From an uncultured Eubacteriales bacterium (GTDB taxonomy: Bacteria > Bacillota > Clostridia > Lachnospirales > Lachnospiraceae): 50,292 bases of DNA. Where the stretch lies: NCBI GenBank assembly GCA_949299375.1, contig CASGAH010000017.1, positions 1-50,292 on the forward strand, written 5' to 3'. Made by a program: the position numbers and the translations under genes. The notes below the pieces were generated by a model. That model was not told the origin of the DNA. It worked only from the letters and a program-made list of their open reading frames with translations, and ran no database searches. This document shows, piece after piece, positions 1-8,633 of the stretch; position 1 is the first letter of the stretch, and every line of letters starts with the position of its first letter.

Positions 1-60
1 TTTGATTTTCTTCCAGTTAATGGATTTCCATTTCATGGATTTCAAAACATTGGCTTCCAT
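1..60 (-). CDS. First 20 codons of a further gene in the sugar-transport operon (runs off the window)
   Basis: An ATG at 58-60 on the minus strand opens a frame that stays open to the window edge and reads MEANVLKSMKWKSINWKKIK. A strong ribosome binding site (AGGTGGGG) lies inside the last codons of the upstream NHL gene, whose stop at 64-66 is only 3 bases away, so the two genes are translationally close and surely co-transcribed. The product cannot be identified from 20 residues. In related Clostridia, loci of this type often carry Yip1-like membrane proteins or DUF5696 proteins here; that is recollection of context, not seen in this sequence. Confidence 0.6.
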   Translation of the reverse strand, partial: MEANVLKSMKWKSINWKKIK

Positions 61-63
61 ACG

Positions 64-1533
64 TTACCCCACCTTTCCTTTCTTTCTTTTTTTCAGAACA
101 ATCTTTGTTCCTTTGTAAACGACAATCAGAGCGACAATCACAACAACCGCTGCTGTAAAGTTCTCCTTGATCATCGTATCCCGCATCATTGCGTATGCCT
201 TCGAGTAATACACACGGCTGTTGGCCTCTTTGAAGTAAGAAGCAGCCGTCTCGTAGTTCTTGTCACGGAGAGCCGCTTTTCCAAGCGCATCGTATGCCAG
301 CTCCAGATGTGGATTCATCTCAATTACCTGATTCCACAGCTTCACGGCTTCGTTTCTCTCTCCTTCGCTGTCCAGCTTTGTCGCATCAATGATGGTCTGT
401 CCATAGATGGTCGGCTTCATAACGGTGATCGACTCTGACAGCTTGTCGGCAACGATGATGTTGTCGCCTACGAAGCGAATGCTTACCGGGCTTCTGAAGC
501 ATCCCTCTCTGTCTCCGCTTCCGCCAAATACAAACAGCAGGTTTCCGTTGTCATCATACGTAAAGATTCGGTTGCGGACACTGTCCAAAACTGTATACAT
601 TCCATATTCGTTGCAGTCAATGTAGATCAGGGATGACGGACCTGTCGTTCCTTTTCCTGCAATGGAGTATACAATGTCACCGCTCGGATAGAGCGAAAAT
701 TCCTCGTTGTATGCAAGAATATTGCTTCCCTTTACGTTCAGAAGCTTGATGGGTTCTTCCTCTTCTGTGGAGCTTACACTCGCATAGATGAATCCGTTGT
801 CGCTGATGGTCATCGACGTATATTCTGTCGGCAGCCACAGAGACTGTTTTGCCTTCTGCTCTTCTGTTGCCAGCTGTCTCCAGAGAAGGTCAAGTGCGGA
901 GAAGTTTACGGTTGTCTCACCAAAGTATCTCTGGAATTCGTTGTCGCTGTTGACTTCCAGAATACCTTCGAACAAGTTCTTGGCGATGATGTACATTCTG
1001 TCCAGGGAGTCGACTACGATTTCGCTCGGCTGATATTTGACTTCAATCTCAAGACCTTCCGGCTGTCCATATACATCCGTCAGCTCGTAGTCTTCGTCAA
1101 ACCGCAGCACGCGCCCGTTGTCCGGCTCACATACATACAAATGTCCATCGTCTGTTACAAATATTCCCTGAGGATTTCGGATGGAAGCGCTGTTTCCATC
1201 CAGGTCGGTGTATTCCGAGAGAACTTCCTCCACTTCGAAATCCAGATCGGTCACGATGATCTGGCTGGATGTCGAAATGTAGATATGTTCATTCTTCACG
1301 AACATTCCAGAAATTCCGTTCAGGGAGTCTACTCCGTCCAGGTTTTCTGCGTAGACTACCTGATCTACCTCATAGGCAATCGGCGCTGCATAGTATTCTT
1401 TCGTTGCTGAGCTATAGCAATAGTTAGAAGAACTCTCTGCGGACACCTGCGAGGGACTCAGCGTCACACAAGTTGCAGCCAATAAGAGGGATGCGGCCGC
1501 TTTTTTTATCCATGTCATGTTAGATCGTCTCAT
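64..1533 (-). CDS. Secreted, membrane-anchored NHL/beta-propeller protein with TPR segment
   Basis: This 489-residue protein has an N-terminal signal peptide (about residues 6-32), a long beta-propeller-like middle (about 60-370) with NHL-type blades such as IRNPQGIFVTDDGHLYVCEP and FRSPVSIRFVGDNIIVADK, a TPR-like helical pair (about 385-440, LELAYDALGKAALRDKNYET), and a C-terminal transmembrane helix followed by a basic tail (KKRKKGKVG). The propeller should therefore face outside, held by one C-terminal anchor. It is the fifth gene of the operon, 16 bases after the MalG-type permease. The ATG at 1533 follows a GGGGGA ribosome binding site. NHL propellers usually mediate protein or ligand binding; a role as surface scaffold or sensor for the transporter is inferred. 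The function is unproven. Confidence 0.8.
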   Translation of the reverse strand: MRRSNMTWIKKAAASLLLAATCVTLSPSQVSAESSSNYCYSSATKEYYAAPIAYEVDQVVYAENLDGVDSLNGISGMFVKNEHIYISTSSQIIVTDLDFEVEEVLSEYTDLDGNSASIRNPQGIFVTDDGHLYVCEPDNGRVLRFDEDYELTDVYGQPEGLEIEVKYQPSEIVVDSLDRMYIIAKNLFEGILEVNSDNEFQRYFGETTVNFSALDLLWRQLATEEQKAKQSLWLPTEYTSMTISDNGFIYASVSSTEEEEPIKLLNVKGSNILAYNEEFSLYPSGDIVYSIAGKGTTGPSSLIYIDCNEYGMYTVLDSVRNRIFTYDDNGNLLFVFGGSGDREGCFRSPVSIRFVGDNIIVADKLSESITVMKPTIYGQTIIDATKLDSEGERNEAVKLWNQVIEMNPHLELAYDALGKAALRDKNYETAASYFKEANSRVYYSKAYAMMRDTMIKENFTAAVVVIVALIVVYKGTKIVLKKRKKGKVG

Positions 1534-1549
1534 GCTTTTCCCCCTTTCA

Positions 1550-2458
1550 TCAGTCTTTCATACCGGAAGTTGCCATAGTCTCCATAACGTTGCTCTGTGC
1601 GATGATAAAGATCACAACAGGAATGATAAACATTAAGAGAGATGCGGCAGATGCCATACCCTGACGGGAGATACCTGCTGCGGCAATTTTGGATAACATA
1701 TAGCTAAGTGGTTTTATATTTTCTGTATAAAGGAAGCTTCCACCGGTATTTCCCCACAAGTTCTGGAACGTGAAGATGAAGACTGTCATCCACGCCGGTT
1801 TTACGACTGGCATGATAACCTGCACCAACGTTCTGAAATAACTCGCGCCGTCAATCTGTGCCGCCTCAATGAGGGAGTCCGGAAGCATCGTCATGAAGTT
1901 CTGGAGCAAGTACAGACCCAGCGTAGATGCAAGTGCCGGCAGAAGAACCGCCCAGAGAGAATCCATCAATCCAAGGTAGTTCATGATAATGTAGTTCGGT
2001 ACTGCGGTAACCGCACCGGAGAACATAAGAGCATATACTACGAGGTTGGAGAGGAATCCTCTTCCTTTGAAATCAAACTTTGCCAGAGGGAAAGCAGCCA
2101 TTGCAGAGAAGATGATCTGCCCAATACATCCAATCAGGATCAGGATACCTGTATTGAATACGTATCTGGTAAACGGAACCAGAGACTCATTGGCATATTG
2201 AAGCAAATCGCCAAAGTTCTGCACGCTTGGGTTTTCCGGAAGAATGGTAGGCGGGTAACGATACAGCTCATGCATTGGCTTGAATGCATTTCCCAGCATG
2301 AACAGTACCGGGAAGAGGGCAAACACACCAAAACATGCGATGAAGAACAACAGGAACATCGTTCCTCCAACGCTTCGGTTGGCACGCCCTTTGGTAAAGA
2401 AACGGACAAAGCTCTTCTTGAACCCGCCGCTGGCTTTGATTCTCTGAATCGCGTTCAT
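1550..2458 (-). CDS. Carbohydrate ABC transporter permease, MalG type
   Basis: This 302-residue protein is an inner subunit of a binding-protein-dependent sugar importer. It has six expected membrane helices and the EAA loop that contacts the ATPase, here IEAAQIDGASYFRTLVQVIM at about residues 195-215, as in MalG/CUT1 permeases. The C-terminus (NVMETMATSGMKD) is typical of this group. The start lies one base after the MalF-type permease stop, with a GGTAGG ribosome binding site inside that gene. No ATPase is encoded in the visible operon; CUT1 systems of Gram-positives commonly share an MsmK/MsmX-type ATPase encoded elsewhere, so the same is inferred here. The substrate is unknown. Confidence 0.93.
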   Translation of the reverse strand: MNAIQRIKASGGFKKSFVRFFTKGRANRSVGGTMFLLFFIACFGVFALFPVLFMLGNAFKPMHELYRYPPTILPENPSVQNFGDLLQYANESLVPFTRYVFNTGILILIGCIGQIIFSAMAAFPLAKFDFKGRGFLSNLVVYALMFSGAVTAVPNYIIMNYLGLMDSLWAVLLPALASTLGLYLLQNFMTMLPDSLIEAAQIDGASYFRTLVQVIMPVVKPAWMTVFIFTFQNLWGNTGGSFLYTENIKPLSYMLSKIAAAGISRQGMASAASLLMFIIPVVIFIIAQSNVMETMATSGMKD

Positions 2459-2459
2459 A

Positions 2460-3380
2460 TCACGTACCTACCTTTCTCAAGAATTTCTGAATCAGCCTGT
2501 TGCAGCCAATCATAAGTACAAACAAAATTACCGCAATGGCTGAAGCATATCCCAATTCCATCTTCGTTGTACCATACCAGTTCAGGTGGTCAACGATGGA
2601 ATGCGTCGCATATCCGGTACTCGGGAAACCGGTCAATGCGGTACCGGTAATGGAGAATGCTCCTGTGATCGCCATGATCGCACCGAAGAGCAATACCGGA
2701 CGCATGGAAGGAAGGATGATGAACCAGAGTTCCTGCCAACGGTTTGTAATACCGTCTACCATACCAGCTTCCAACTGGGCTTTGTCAATTCCCTGAAGAC
2801 CAGAGATGAAGGAGAGGAATCCAACACCAAAGCTCATCCACAACTGTACAATTATGATGATCAGCATCATGTACTGCTCGTCATGGAGCCAGAGAATTGC
2901 CTCATTTGTCAAACCGCTGCTCAACAGCCAGGAGTTTGCGAAACCGGTCGAATCATCTGCAAAGATCAATGTCCAGATCATGTAGACGTTACCGGAAAGA
3001 GACGGACCATAGAGAACAACCGTCATGAAAACTCTCAGCTTGTCCGGAAGTTCGCACAGCATCCACGCCATGATGAACGACAGGATGTATCCGCACGGTC
3101 CTACAATTACTGCAAGAATGAATGTGTTCTTAATGGCTGTCAGGAACAGGTCGTCATTTAAGAACAGGCTCAAATAGTTGCTCAATCCCACGAAATTCGG
3201 GAACTGAAGAACGTTAAAATCGGTAAAGCTTACGACAATCGCAAACAGCACCGGCAACACTGTAAAGATGGTGAATAACGTAAAGAAAGGCAGAAGCATC
3301 AAATAGAGAGATCTGTTTTTCTTCCATTCGGAGGTCTTTACAGTAGGCTTGAAAGCAGAATTATTTTTTTTCTTTTTCAT
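2460..3380 (-). CDS. Carbohydrate ABC transporter permease, MalF type
   Basis: This 306-residue protein is the partner permease of the MalG-type gene that follows. It has a basic cytoplasmic N-terminus (MKKKKNN), a first membrane helix at about residues 25-50 and an EAA-like motif (KAQLEAGMVDGITNRWQELW). The start is placed at 3380 rather than at an upstream in-frame codon at 3425, because a GAGGTG ribosome binding site sits just before it and the upstream option would overlap the preceding gene. It begins 7 bases after the stop of the binding-protein fusion, so coupling is likely. It should form the heterodimeric channel with the next gene product. Confidence 0.93.
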   Translation of the reverse strand: MKKKKNNSAFKPTVKTSEWKKNRSLYLMLLPFFTLFTIFTVLPVLFAIVVSFTDFNVLQFPNFVGLSNYLSLFLNDDLFLTAIKNTFILAVIVGPCGYILSFIMAWMLCELPDKLRVFMTVVLYGPSLSGNVYMIWTLIFADDSTGFANSWLLSSGLTNEAILWLHDEQYMMLIIIIVQLWMSFGVGFLSFISGLQGIDKAQLEAGMVDGITNRWQELWFIILPSMRPVLLFGAIMAITGAFSITGTALTGFPSTGYATHSIVDHLNWYGTTKMELGYASAIAVILFVLMIGCNRLIQKFLRKVGT

Positions 3381-3387
3381 AGGCACC

Positions 3388-6324
3388 TCACTTATCCAGA
3401 CCAAATTCGCTTCGTTTCTTTGCAATTTCTTCGTTCAGGTTCTCATTGTATTCTGTAATGACGTCGATCGGCTCATCCGTAGAATTGTTGATGACCTGAT
3501 AGAATGCGTTGTCCAGGTTAAGTCCGGTAAGATAGCATCCAGGAATCTGTCTTACCTCACGAAGCCACTCCAAGCTGTCGTTCAGAACAGCTGCCACATC
3601 TGAGGACCAGGAAACTCTCTCAAAAGAATCCAGGTTTGCAACCATGTAACGGCCAGAGGAACCCAATACCGCTTCCATCTCAGAAGCATAGGAGGACTGA
3701 GTATCGGCAGATACCCACCATTTCAAGAATTCCCATGACTCTTCCGCTGTATCATTTTTGATTGCAGAATCTTTGATGATCATCGCGGCACTTGTCGTAA
3801 CCGGAACGCTGTGATCAATCGTTCCATCTTCCTGTACAGTACCAGGAACAAGGGCAATCGACCACTTACCATTGATTTCCGGGGCGGAAATGCTCAGTCT
3901 GTTGTAATACGAAATATCCATAATTGCAATCGGAACGGAACCAAGACGGAATCTTGTAACGAAGTCGATGGAAGTGGAGAATCCATACTTGTTATAAAAC
4001 TCAGTCCATGTCGTAAAGGAGGCGATGGACTGCTTGGAATCCAGCAGCGATTCTGTTCCATCGGCATTGTACAGCTCTCCGCCCTGCTGATAGAGCATGG
4101 ACAGATATACGTTGTTGACTGCCTTGCTTGCACCTACGCTGGATGCACTTCCCAGTGTCAGGAGAGAATTCTTATCCAGGTATGCTTCCATATTGTATGT
4201 TGCGAGTGTCGGGATGATGCTGATTAAGTCTTCCCATGTCTCCGGAACTGCTACACCGTACTGGGACAGGATGTCTTTGCGGTAGAACATAACCGAGAAA
4301 CTCATCTGATCCGGTAGACCATAGTACTTTCCGTCGAAGTTGTAACATTCGGTTGCAGCATCCATAAATTGATCCTTCACTTCCTCAAAATCATCAAAGG
4401 AAGACAAATCATAGGATGCACCGCGGAATGCAAGTTCCATCGGAAGTGTGCTGGATACACCAATTGCCACATCCGGTCCATTTCCTGCTGCGATCGCGGT
4501 CATGATGATCGAAGAGTCAACAAGCTGAATGCTTACAGGAATTCCTGTATCCAGTGTAAAGCTTTCATTTACAAGACGGCGGATAACTTCCATCTGGTCA
4601 CGGCCGGTGGAGATCCATACTGTGATGCCGTCCTCATCTTTTGCGTCAGATTCATCTGTCGCAACGCTGTAATCGTTTGTGAAGGAACCGATGAAGGACC
4701 AGAATTCGTGTTTGATTCTTGCCCACAGATTTCCCTCTGCTCTTGGCAGGGAATCGCTCTCTCCCATCGGCTGGATCCAGTCAAGGGTCAGAGGCTGCGA
4801 CGTCAGTGTAATAATAGAAGATCCAAGCGCTGTAATGTTATCCGCAATGGAGGTAACCTTATTCTGGATCCGGCTCGGCTTGTCTGCAATCTCATTCAGC
4901 AAGTCTACGCAGCGGTCCATCGATGCGGAAACGTCACTCGTGCTTCCAGTCAAAGCGGTAATGCCTTCCTTTACCTCACCCAGATGTGTAGCAACTGCCC
5001 GCAGATCTTTTACCAGATTTGGAAGACGGGTCGTCAGCTGATAATCCTGATAGGAGTTCGGTGCAGTACCGGTAATCGCGGTAATGGACTGATAGATTGC
5101 CGACAGCTCTTCAATTACCGCATCAATCTCTGTTACAATCTCAGAATACTGTCCGAGTGCGCAGGTCAGGCGGATCGTGTTCACGCCTTCCTCCAGATAG
5201 AAGTACAGCTCTGTTCCGTCAACCGATTTCAGATTTGTCACCTGGAATCCGGTTCCGTACGGGAAACGAATGTCCGCTGCTTCTGCAAACGGAAGCTCTC
5301 CATTGACTGTAACGCTTCTGATCGAAGAGAAACCAGCGTTGTAGCTTTGTTTGTAGCGAACTGCAATCTTATACAATCCGGCCTTCGGAGCGTTCACTTC
5401 CCACTCCATCCAGTCGCCGTTGCTGCTCCATGAGCTTCCTCCGATTGTATTCAGCACAATATAAGTAGGATCATAGGGTTCTGATGCCGGTGAAGTACGG
5501 TCGTTCTGCGGACGGAAACTCGGGCTGGACTTTAAAGTAGCATCCTCTGCCTGTACCCGTTCTGCTTCTGCCTCTGCAATGACCTGTGCGCCCTCTGCCT
5601 CATATTTTGCCAGATAGTCCTCATAGCTGATCGTCTCTGTCACAGGTCTGAACGTGATGGATTTGATAATCAGAACGTCTTTCAGCGCTTCCAGTGTCAG
5701 CGTGTTCTCCCCTTCTTCCAGGAAAAACTGAAGTGCGCCCGTATAATATCCCTCATTGTCGCTCAGGGCAACCGTCTGCCATCCATTGTACTCTACCTGA
5801 GGCGGGAAGGACTGATTCCCCTCCATCTCCTTATAATCTTTGTTTTCATCCATATACATTCTGCGGAATACAATAGTAGAGGCCTGGGCAAATGGAATCT
5901 CTCCATTCAAGTACAGGCTCATCTGAATCTCATTTCCCTGATTGGCCAATGTTCCATATTCGAAAACGCATTCATACATGCCGTCTTCAGGAACCGTAAC
6001 CTCCCAGGAGATGGACCCTTCCGCTCCGGTAACAACATTGTCTCCATCTGTTGTGACATCATTCATATCAGTCTCTGTGTAATCAGAGCCATTCAGCACA
6101 ATTGTCTCGGTGCCGCTCGGAACAGAAGCGTGCTGTTCCATATACTCTCCATAGCTGATAGATGTGTTATAAGAAGGGATTCTGCTGTCGTCATCGGTTG
6201 TTCTGGAGGTCGCCGCTTCATTATCACTTTTACTGGCAAAAGCAATCTCTGATGCGCCTGCACTTGCAGCAATCAGTGTCAAGCCCAGCAGAGCTGCGAT
6301 TGCTCTCATTTTCAACCTTTTCAT
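3388..6324 (-). CDS. Secreted solute-binding protein fused to two N-terminal beta-sandwich (CBM35/CBM6-like) modules
   Basis: At 978 residues this is about twice the normal size of an extracellular sugar-binding protein. In order: a signal peptide (about 1-30) without a lipobox cysteine; a first beta-sandwich module (about 70-230); a second, similar module (about 255-400, starting RVQAEDATLKS and containing GDWMEWEVNAPKAGLYKIAV), both resembling CBM35/CBM6-type sugar-binding folds; a helical, coiled-coil-like stalk (about 405-520); and a family-1-type binding domain (about 565-960, with NGPDVAIGVSS and KYYGLPDQMSFSVMFYRKD). The two modules share the pattern NGE(I/L)PFA. It is the second gene of the operon, followed at 7 bases by the permeases. 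The sugar ligand cannot be predicted. Lack of lipidation is odd, because Gram-positive binding proteins are normally tethered. Confidence 0.88.
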   Translation of the reverse strand: MKRLKMRAIAALLGLTLIAASAGASEIAFASKSDNEAATSRTTDDDSRIPSYNTSISYGEYMEQHASVPSGTETIVLNGSDYTETDMNDVTTDGDNVVTGAEGSISWEVTVPEDGMYECVFEYGTLANQGNEIQMSLYLNGEIPFAQASTIVFRRMYMDENKDYKEMEGNQSFPPQVEYNGWQTVALSDNEGYYTGALQFFLEEGENTLTLEALKDVLIIKSITFRPVTETISYEDYLAKYEAEGAQVIAEAEAERVQAEDATLKSSPSFRPQNDRTSPASEPYDPTYIVLNTIGGSSWSSNGDWMEWEVNAPKAGLYKIAVRYKQSYNAGFSSIRSVTVNGELPFAEAADIRFPYGTGFQVTNLKSVDGTELYFYLEEGVNTIRLTCALGQYSEIVTEIDAVIEELSAIYQSITAITGTAPNSYQDYQLTTRLPNLVKDLRAVATHLGEVKEGITALTGSTSDVSASMDRCVDLLNEIADKPSRIQNKVTSIADNITALGSSIITLTSQPLTLDWIQPMGESDSLPRAEGNLWARIKHEFWSFIGSFTNDYSVATDESDAKDEDGITVWISTGRDQMEVIRRLVNESFTLDTGIPVSIQLVDSSIIMTAIAAGNGPDVAIGVSSTLPMELAFRGASYDLSSFDDFEEVKDQFMDAATECYNFDGKYYGLPDQMSFSVMFYRKDILSQYGVAVPETWEDLISIIPTLATYNMEAYLDKNSLLTLGSASSVGASKAVNNVYLSMLYQQGGELYNADGTESLLDSKQSIASFTTWTEFYNKYGFSTSIDFVTRFRLGSVPIAIMDISYYNRLSISAPEINGKWSIALVPGTVQEDGTIDHSVPVTTSAAMIIKDSAIKNDTAEESWEFLKWWVSADTQSSYASEMEAVLGSSGRYMVANLDSFERVSWSSDVAAVLNDSLEWLREVRQIPGCYLTGLNLDNAFYQVINNSTDEPIDVITEYNENLNEEIAKKRSEFGLDK

Positions 6325-6453
6325 AGTTCATCTCCAGTCTTTAAAAATCGTGACAATAGAAAAACGGAACCCCGGCCGCTATTAGGAAAAATACCAATTC
6401 TATCAAGCTACTTTTCAGACTAATATCGCCGGAATTCCGCAGAGTGACCGGGA

Positions 6454-6487
6454 ATAACAGGATTTTCTAACAGGAAATTCCTGTTAT
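6454..6487. repeat. Inverted-repeat cluster between the two binding-protein genes
   Basis: A perfect 9-base inverted repeat (6468-6476 with 6478-6486, TAACAGGAA) has one central base. A third copy at 6454-6462 (ATAACAGGA) can pair instead with 6479-6487, giving two mutually exclusive hairpins. It sits in the 234-base gap between the lipoprotein gene and the fused binding-protein gene. There is no U-run, so it is not a classical terminator. It may be an operator, or an RNA stabiliser or processing site that raises expression of the first gene. The rest of the gap shows nothing else recognisable. Confidence 0.5.
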
Positions 6488-6558
6488 CTCAGGCCGCTGC
6501 ACCCCGGAGGATACAGCAAACCAGTTCAATATGCCCGCTCAGCACATTGATTGTAATC

Positions 6559-8070
6559 TTATTCTTCTACTTCAACAGGATTGAAGAGACTCTCGTCTGC
6601 ATAACCAGCCTCAACCATCAATGCCATATCTGCATTGTAAGCGGACTGCATTACGGAACGGATACTCTGATTTCCGTAAACCGGTCCATTGAATGCGATT
6701 GTGAATTCCAAATCAATGCTGTTGTACAGTTCAAGGTGTTCTCTTCCTCTTGCGAACAGATACAGATCGCTGTCGATTGTGTCTGTCTCCAACCAGGAAG
6801 CAGGTTCAATGCTTGCACCTTCGTTTACAGACAGGAAGTTATCCCACTTCATCAGCTCAGCCATCATGGATGTCAGCTGCATCAGATCCGCCTTCTCCTC
6901 TACACCCTTTGTGAAGGTGATAACCTGTCCATCATAGTAAGAAGACTCATAGTTGTCAGAAAGTGTCAGGTATGCTCCGGACTCTCCAACCTTGCTCTCG
7001 TCAATTGTTACGTTGGATCCCCACGGATACGGAACGTAACCAAGCTCGAACTTATCTACAAGGCCAGCAGCCTGCCATGCAGCTCTGTGAGCCATTGCAA
7101 CGGTAACACCAGCGTCAAATGTGTTTCCTGGATATCCCCAGTTGTTGTATCCGCCAGACTCGTCCATATCCGGGATTGCAGCAAGTCCCTCATTTACAAG
7201 TCTCTGGATGAATTCCATTGTCTCAAGATATGCATCATTCAAGTAATTCAGCTGTCCAGTTTCGTCATCCATCATGTGAACACCGTTTGCAGCAGATGCA
7301 AACAGAGACCAATAATACGGAGCTACGAACAGAGGATACTCATCTTCTGCCATGTTGGACTTCAGCTGAACAAGATACTCGTAGAAGCTGTCATAGTCCC
7401 ACATACCCATATCAAACATCTCAGCCGGTGTGTATTCCATACCAGCAGCCTTGATCATGTCGGCGTTGTAGTACAGACCTTCTCCAGCGATTGCGGAGCA
7501 GATTCCCCATGTACCGCCAAGCATCTCAAGAACATGAGATTCCTGATATGTATCATCTCCCTCAAAGAGATCTGTCATATCTGCGATAACGCCGTTTGCA
7601 ATCAACGGGAAGATCCAGTTGTAGTAAACGTCCATAACATCTGCAAGTGGCTTACCAGCTGTATAAGCGTTTACAATTTCCTGAGGAGTCTCTTCCCACT
7701 GAGAAGCAGGAGAATCTACGAATTCAAGCACAACATTGTACTTATCCTGAATATAGTCAAGCCATTCCTGTCTCTCCTCTTTCTGGAATTCATCTTCTGT
7801 TCCAGCCGGATTGCGGGAACCAAGATCATTTCCATTCAGCAACGTCAGAGTAATTCCTCCGAAGTCGTAAGCCGGATACAGATCATCTGTTTCGCTGCCA
7901 GAAGTGCCCTCTGTACCTTCTGTACCCTCTGTGCCCTCGTCGCTTCCCGCTTCTGTCGAAGCCGGCGCATTGCTTGACTGTTCACTGCTGCTGCTATTGG
8001 ATCCACAGCCGACAATGCCCATGCACAATGCCAGAGCCAGAGCGAGTCCTTTGATAAAATTCTTTCTCAC
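6559..8070 (-). CDS. Extracellular sugar-binding lipoprotein of an ABC importer
   Basis: This 503-residue, family-1-type solute-binding protein is the first gene of the sugar operon. A GTG start at 8070 is chosen. It gives MRKNFIKGLALALALCMG, a perfect lipoprotein signal, and lies 9 bases after AAGGAGG, whereas the ATG at 8077-8079 abuts that ribosome binding site. The lipobox is GIVGC, followed by a low-complexity linker (Ser-rich, then EGT repeats encoded by near-identical 9-base units, about 7902-7937). Aromatic-rich patches such as VMDVYYNWIFPL and YNNWGYPGNTFD suit carbohydrate binding. It is expected to be lipid-anchored outside the membrane. The ligand is unknown. Having two different binding proteins for one permease pair is unusual. 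Confidence 0.9.
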   Translation of the reverse strand: MRKNFIKGLALALALCMGIVGCGSNSSSSEQSSNAPASTEAGSDEGTEGTEGTEGTSGSETDDLYPAYDFGGITLTLLNGNDLGSRNPAGTEDEFQKEERQEWLDYIQDKYNVVLEFVDSPASQWEETPQEIVNAYTAGKPLADVMDVYYNWIFPLIANGVIADMTDLFEGDDTYQESHVLEMLGGTWGICSAIAGEGLYYNADMIKAAGMEYTPAEMFDMGMWDYDSFYEYLVQLKSNMAEDEYPLFVAPYYWSLFASAANGVHMMDDETGQLNYLNDAYLETMEFIQRLVNEGLAAIPDMDESGGYNNWGYPGNTFDAGVTVAMAHRAAWQAAGLVDKFELGYVPYPWGSNVTIDESKVGESGAYLTLSDNYESSYYDGQVITFTKGVEEKADLMQLTSMMAELMKWDNFLSVNEGASIEPASWLETDTIDSDLYLFARGREHLELYNSIDLEFTIAFNGPVYGNQSIRSVMQSAYNADMALMVEAGYADESLFNPVEVEE

Positions 8071-8228
8071 TTCAAACATCCTCCTTTTCATTTTTGTGAG
8101 ATTTCTCCCAGTCACAGCCGGGACTGCTGCTTAGAAATACGGAAGCAACAAGTGTCTCTTAAGCCGATCGATCCGGACGATCAAGCCGGGCCGCACAGGC
8201 AAATACGTCATTTTTCGGCAAATATTTA

Positions 8229-8267
8229 TGTTAATTGCCTCATTGTAATGATGTTAAATCCTGTTAA
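8229..8267. repeat. Three TGTTAA repeats in the leader of the sugar operon
   Basis: TGTTAA occurs at 8229-8234, 8252-8257 and 8262-8267, downstream of the predicted promoter and inside the roughly 250-base untranslated leader. The even orientation suggests a possible regulator site, but the AT-rich context makes chance plausible. The rest of the leader (8071-8228) shows no recognised riboswitch. Confidence 0.2.
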
Positions 8268-8324
8268 CGTCGTCTCCAGTTCATCTTTTTCGACTGGCAG
8301 CCTCCTTCCGCATCTCATAAGGAA

Positions 8325-8353
8325 ATATTACATTATTCTTTACAATTTGTCAA
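8325..8353 (-). promoter_or_regulatory. Sigma-A promoter of the sugar ABC operon
   Basis: On the minus strand, TTGACA (8348-8353) is followed by a 17-base spacer and TATAAT-like TAATAT (8325-8330). The predicted transcript starts near 8318, leaving a leader of about 250 bases before the GTG at 8070. Confidence 0.7.
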
Positions 8354-8525
8354 CTGTTTTCTAGCATTTTGCATAGTTTTTTTTAGGGATTTTTTATGAT
8401 TCCTTACAAGGCAATCGGATGGACAAATTTCTATTTCTTTTCATTTTCTTATGCTCCCTTGTTTTTCTTTTGTTTCCTCACCTAACCCCCCGGGTTATTG
8501 GCATATCTTTGCCTTTTTGCTGTAT

Positions 8526-8559
8526 ATTATAAAGTTTTGTTTACATTTATCTTTATAAT
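8526..8559. repeat. AT-rich inverted repeat in the 8354-8633 intergenic region
   Basis: ATTATAAAG (8526-8534) is repeated inverted at 8551-8559 with a 16-base loop. It lies in an AT-rich gap downstream of the phosphatase gene and upstream of the sugar-operon promoter. It could be a weak terminator or an operator. A small TAACCC/GGGTTA palindrome near 8484-8498 is also present; nothing else is recognisable in this gap. Confidence 0.3.
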
Positions 8560-8633
8560 TTAACATTTTTTCATCCTTCGCGTTTTTTGTAGAATATGTT
8601 CAAAATGCAGGCGAAGTACCGTTTTCTTCTTTC

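Noticed and set aside
4369-5433. A 354-codon plus-strand frame opposite the 978-residue binding protein
   Set aside because: The minus-strand gene is supported by domains and operon structure; this frame has neither.
6547-7977. A 476-codon open frame on the plus strand opposite the sugar-binding lipoprotein gene
   Set aside because: It lies wholly opposite a gene with clear family motifs, has no ribosome binding site and reads as Cys/His/Ile-rich nonsense.
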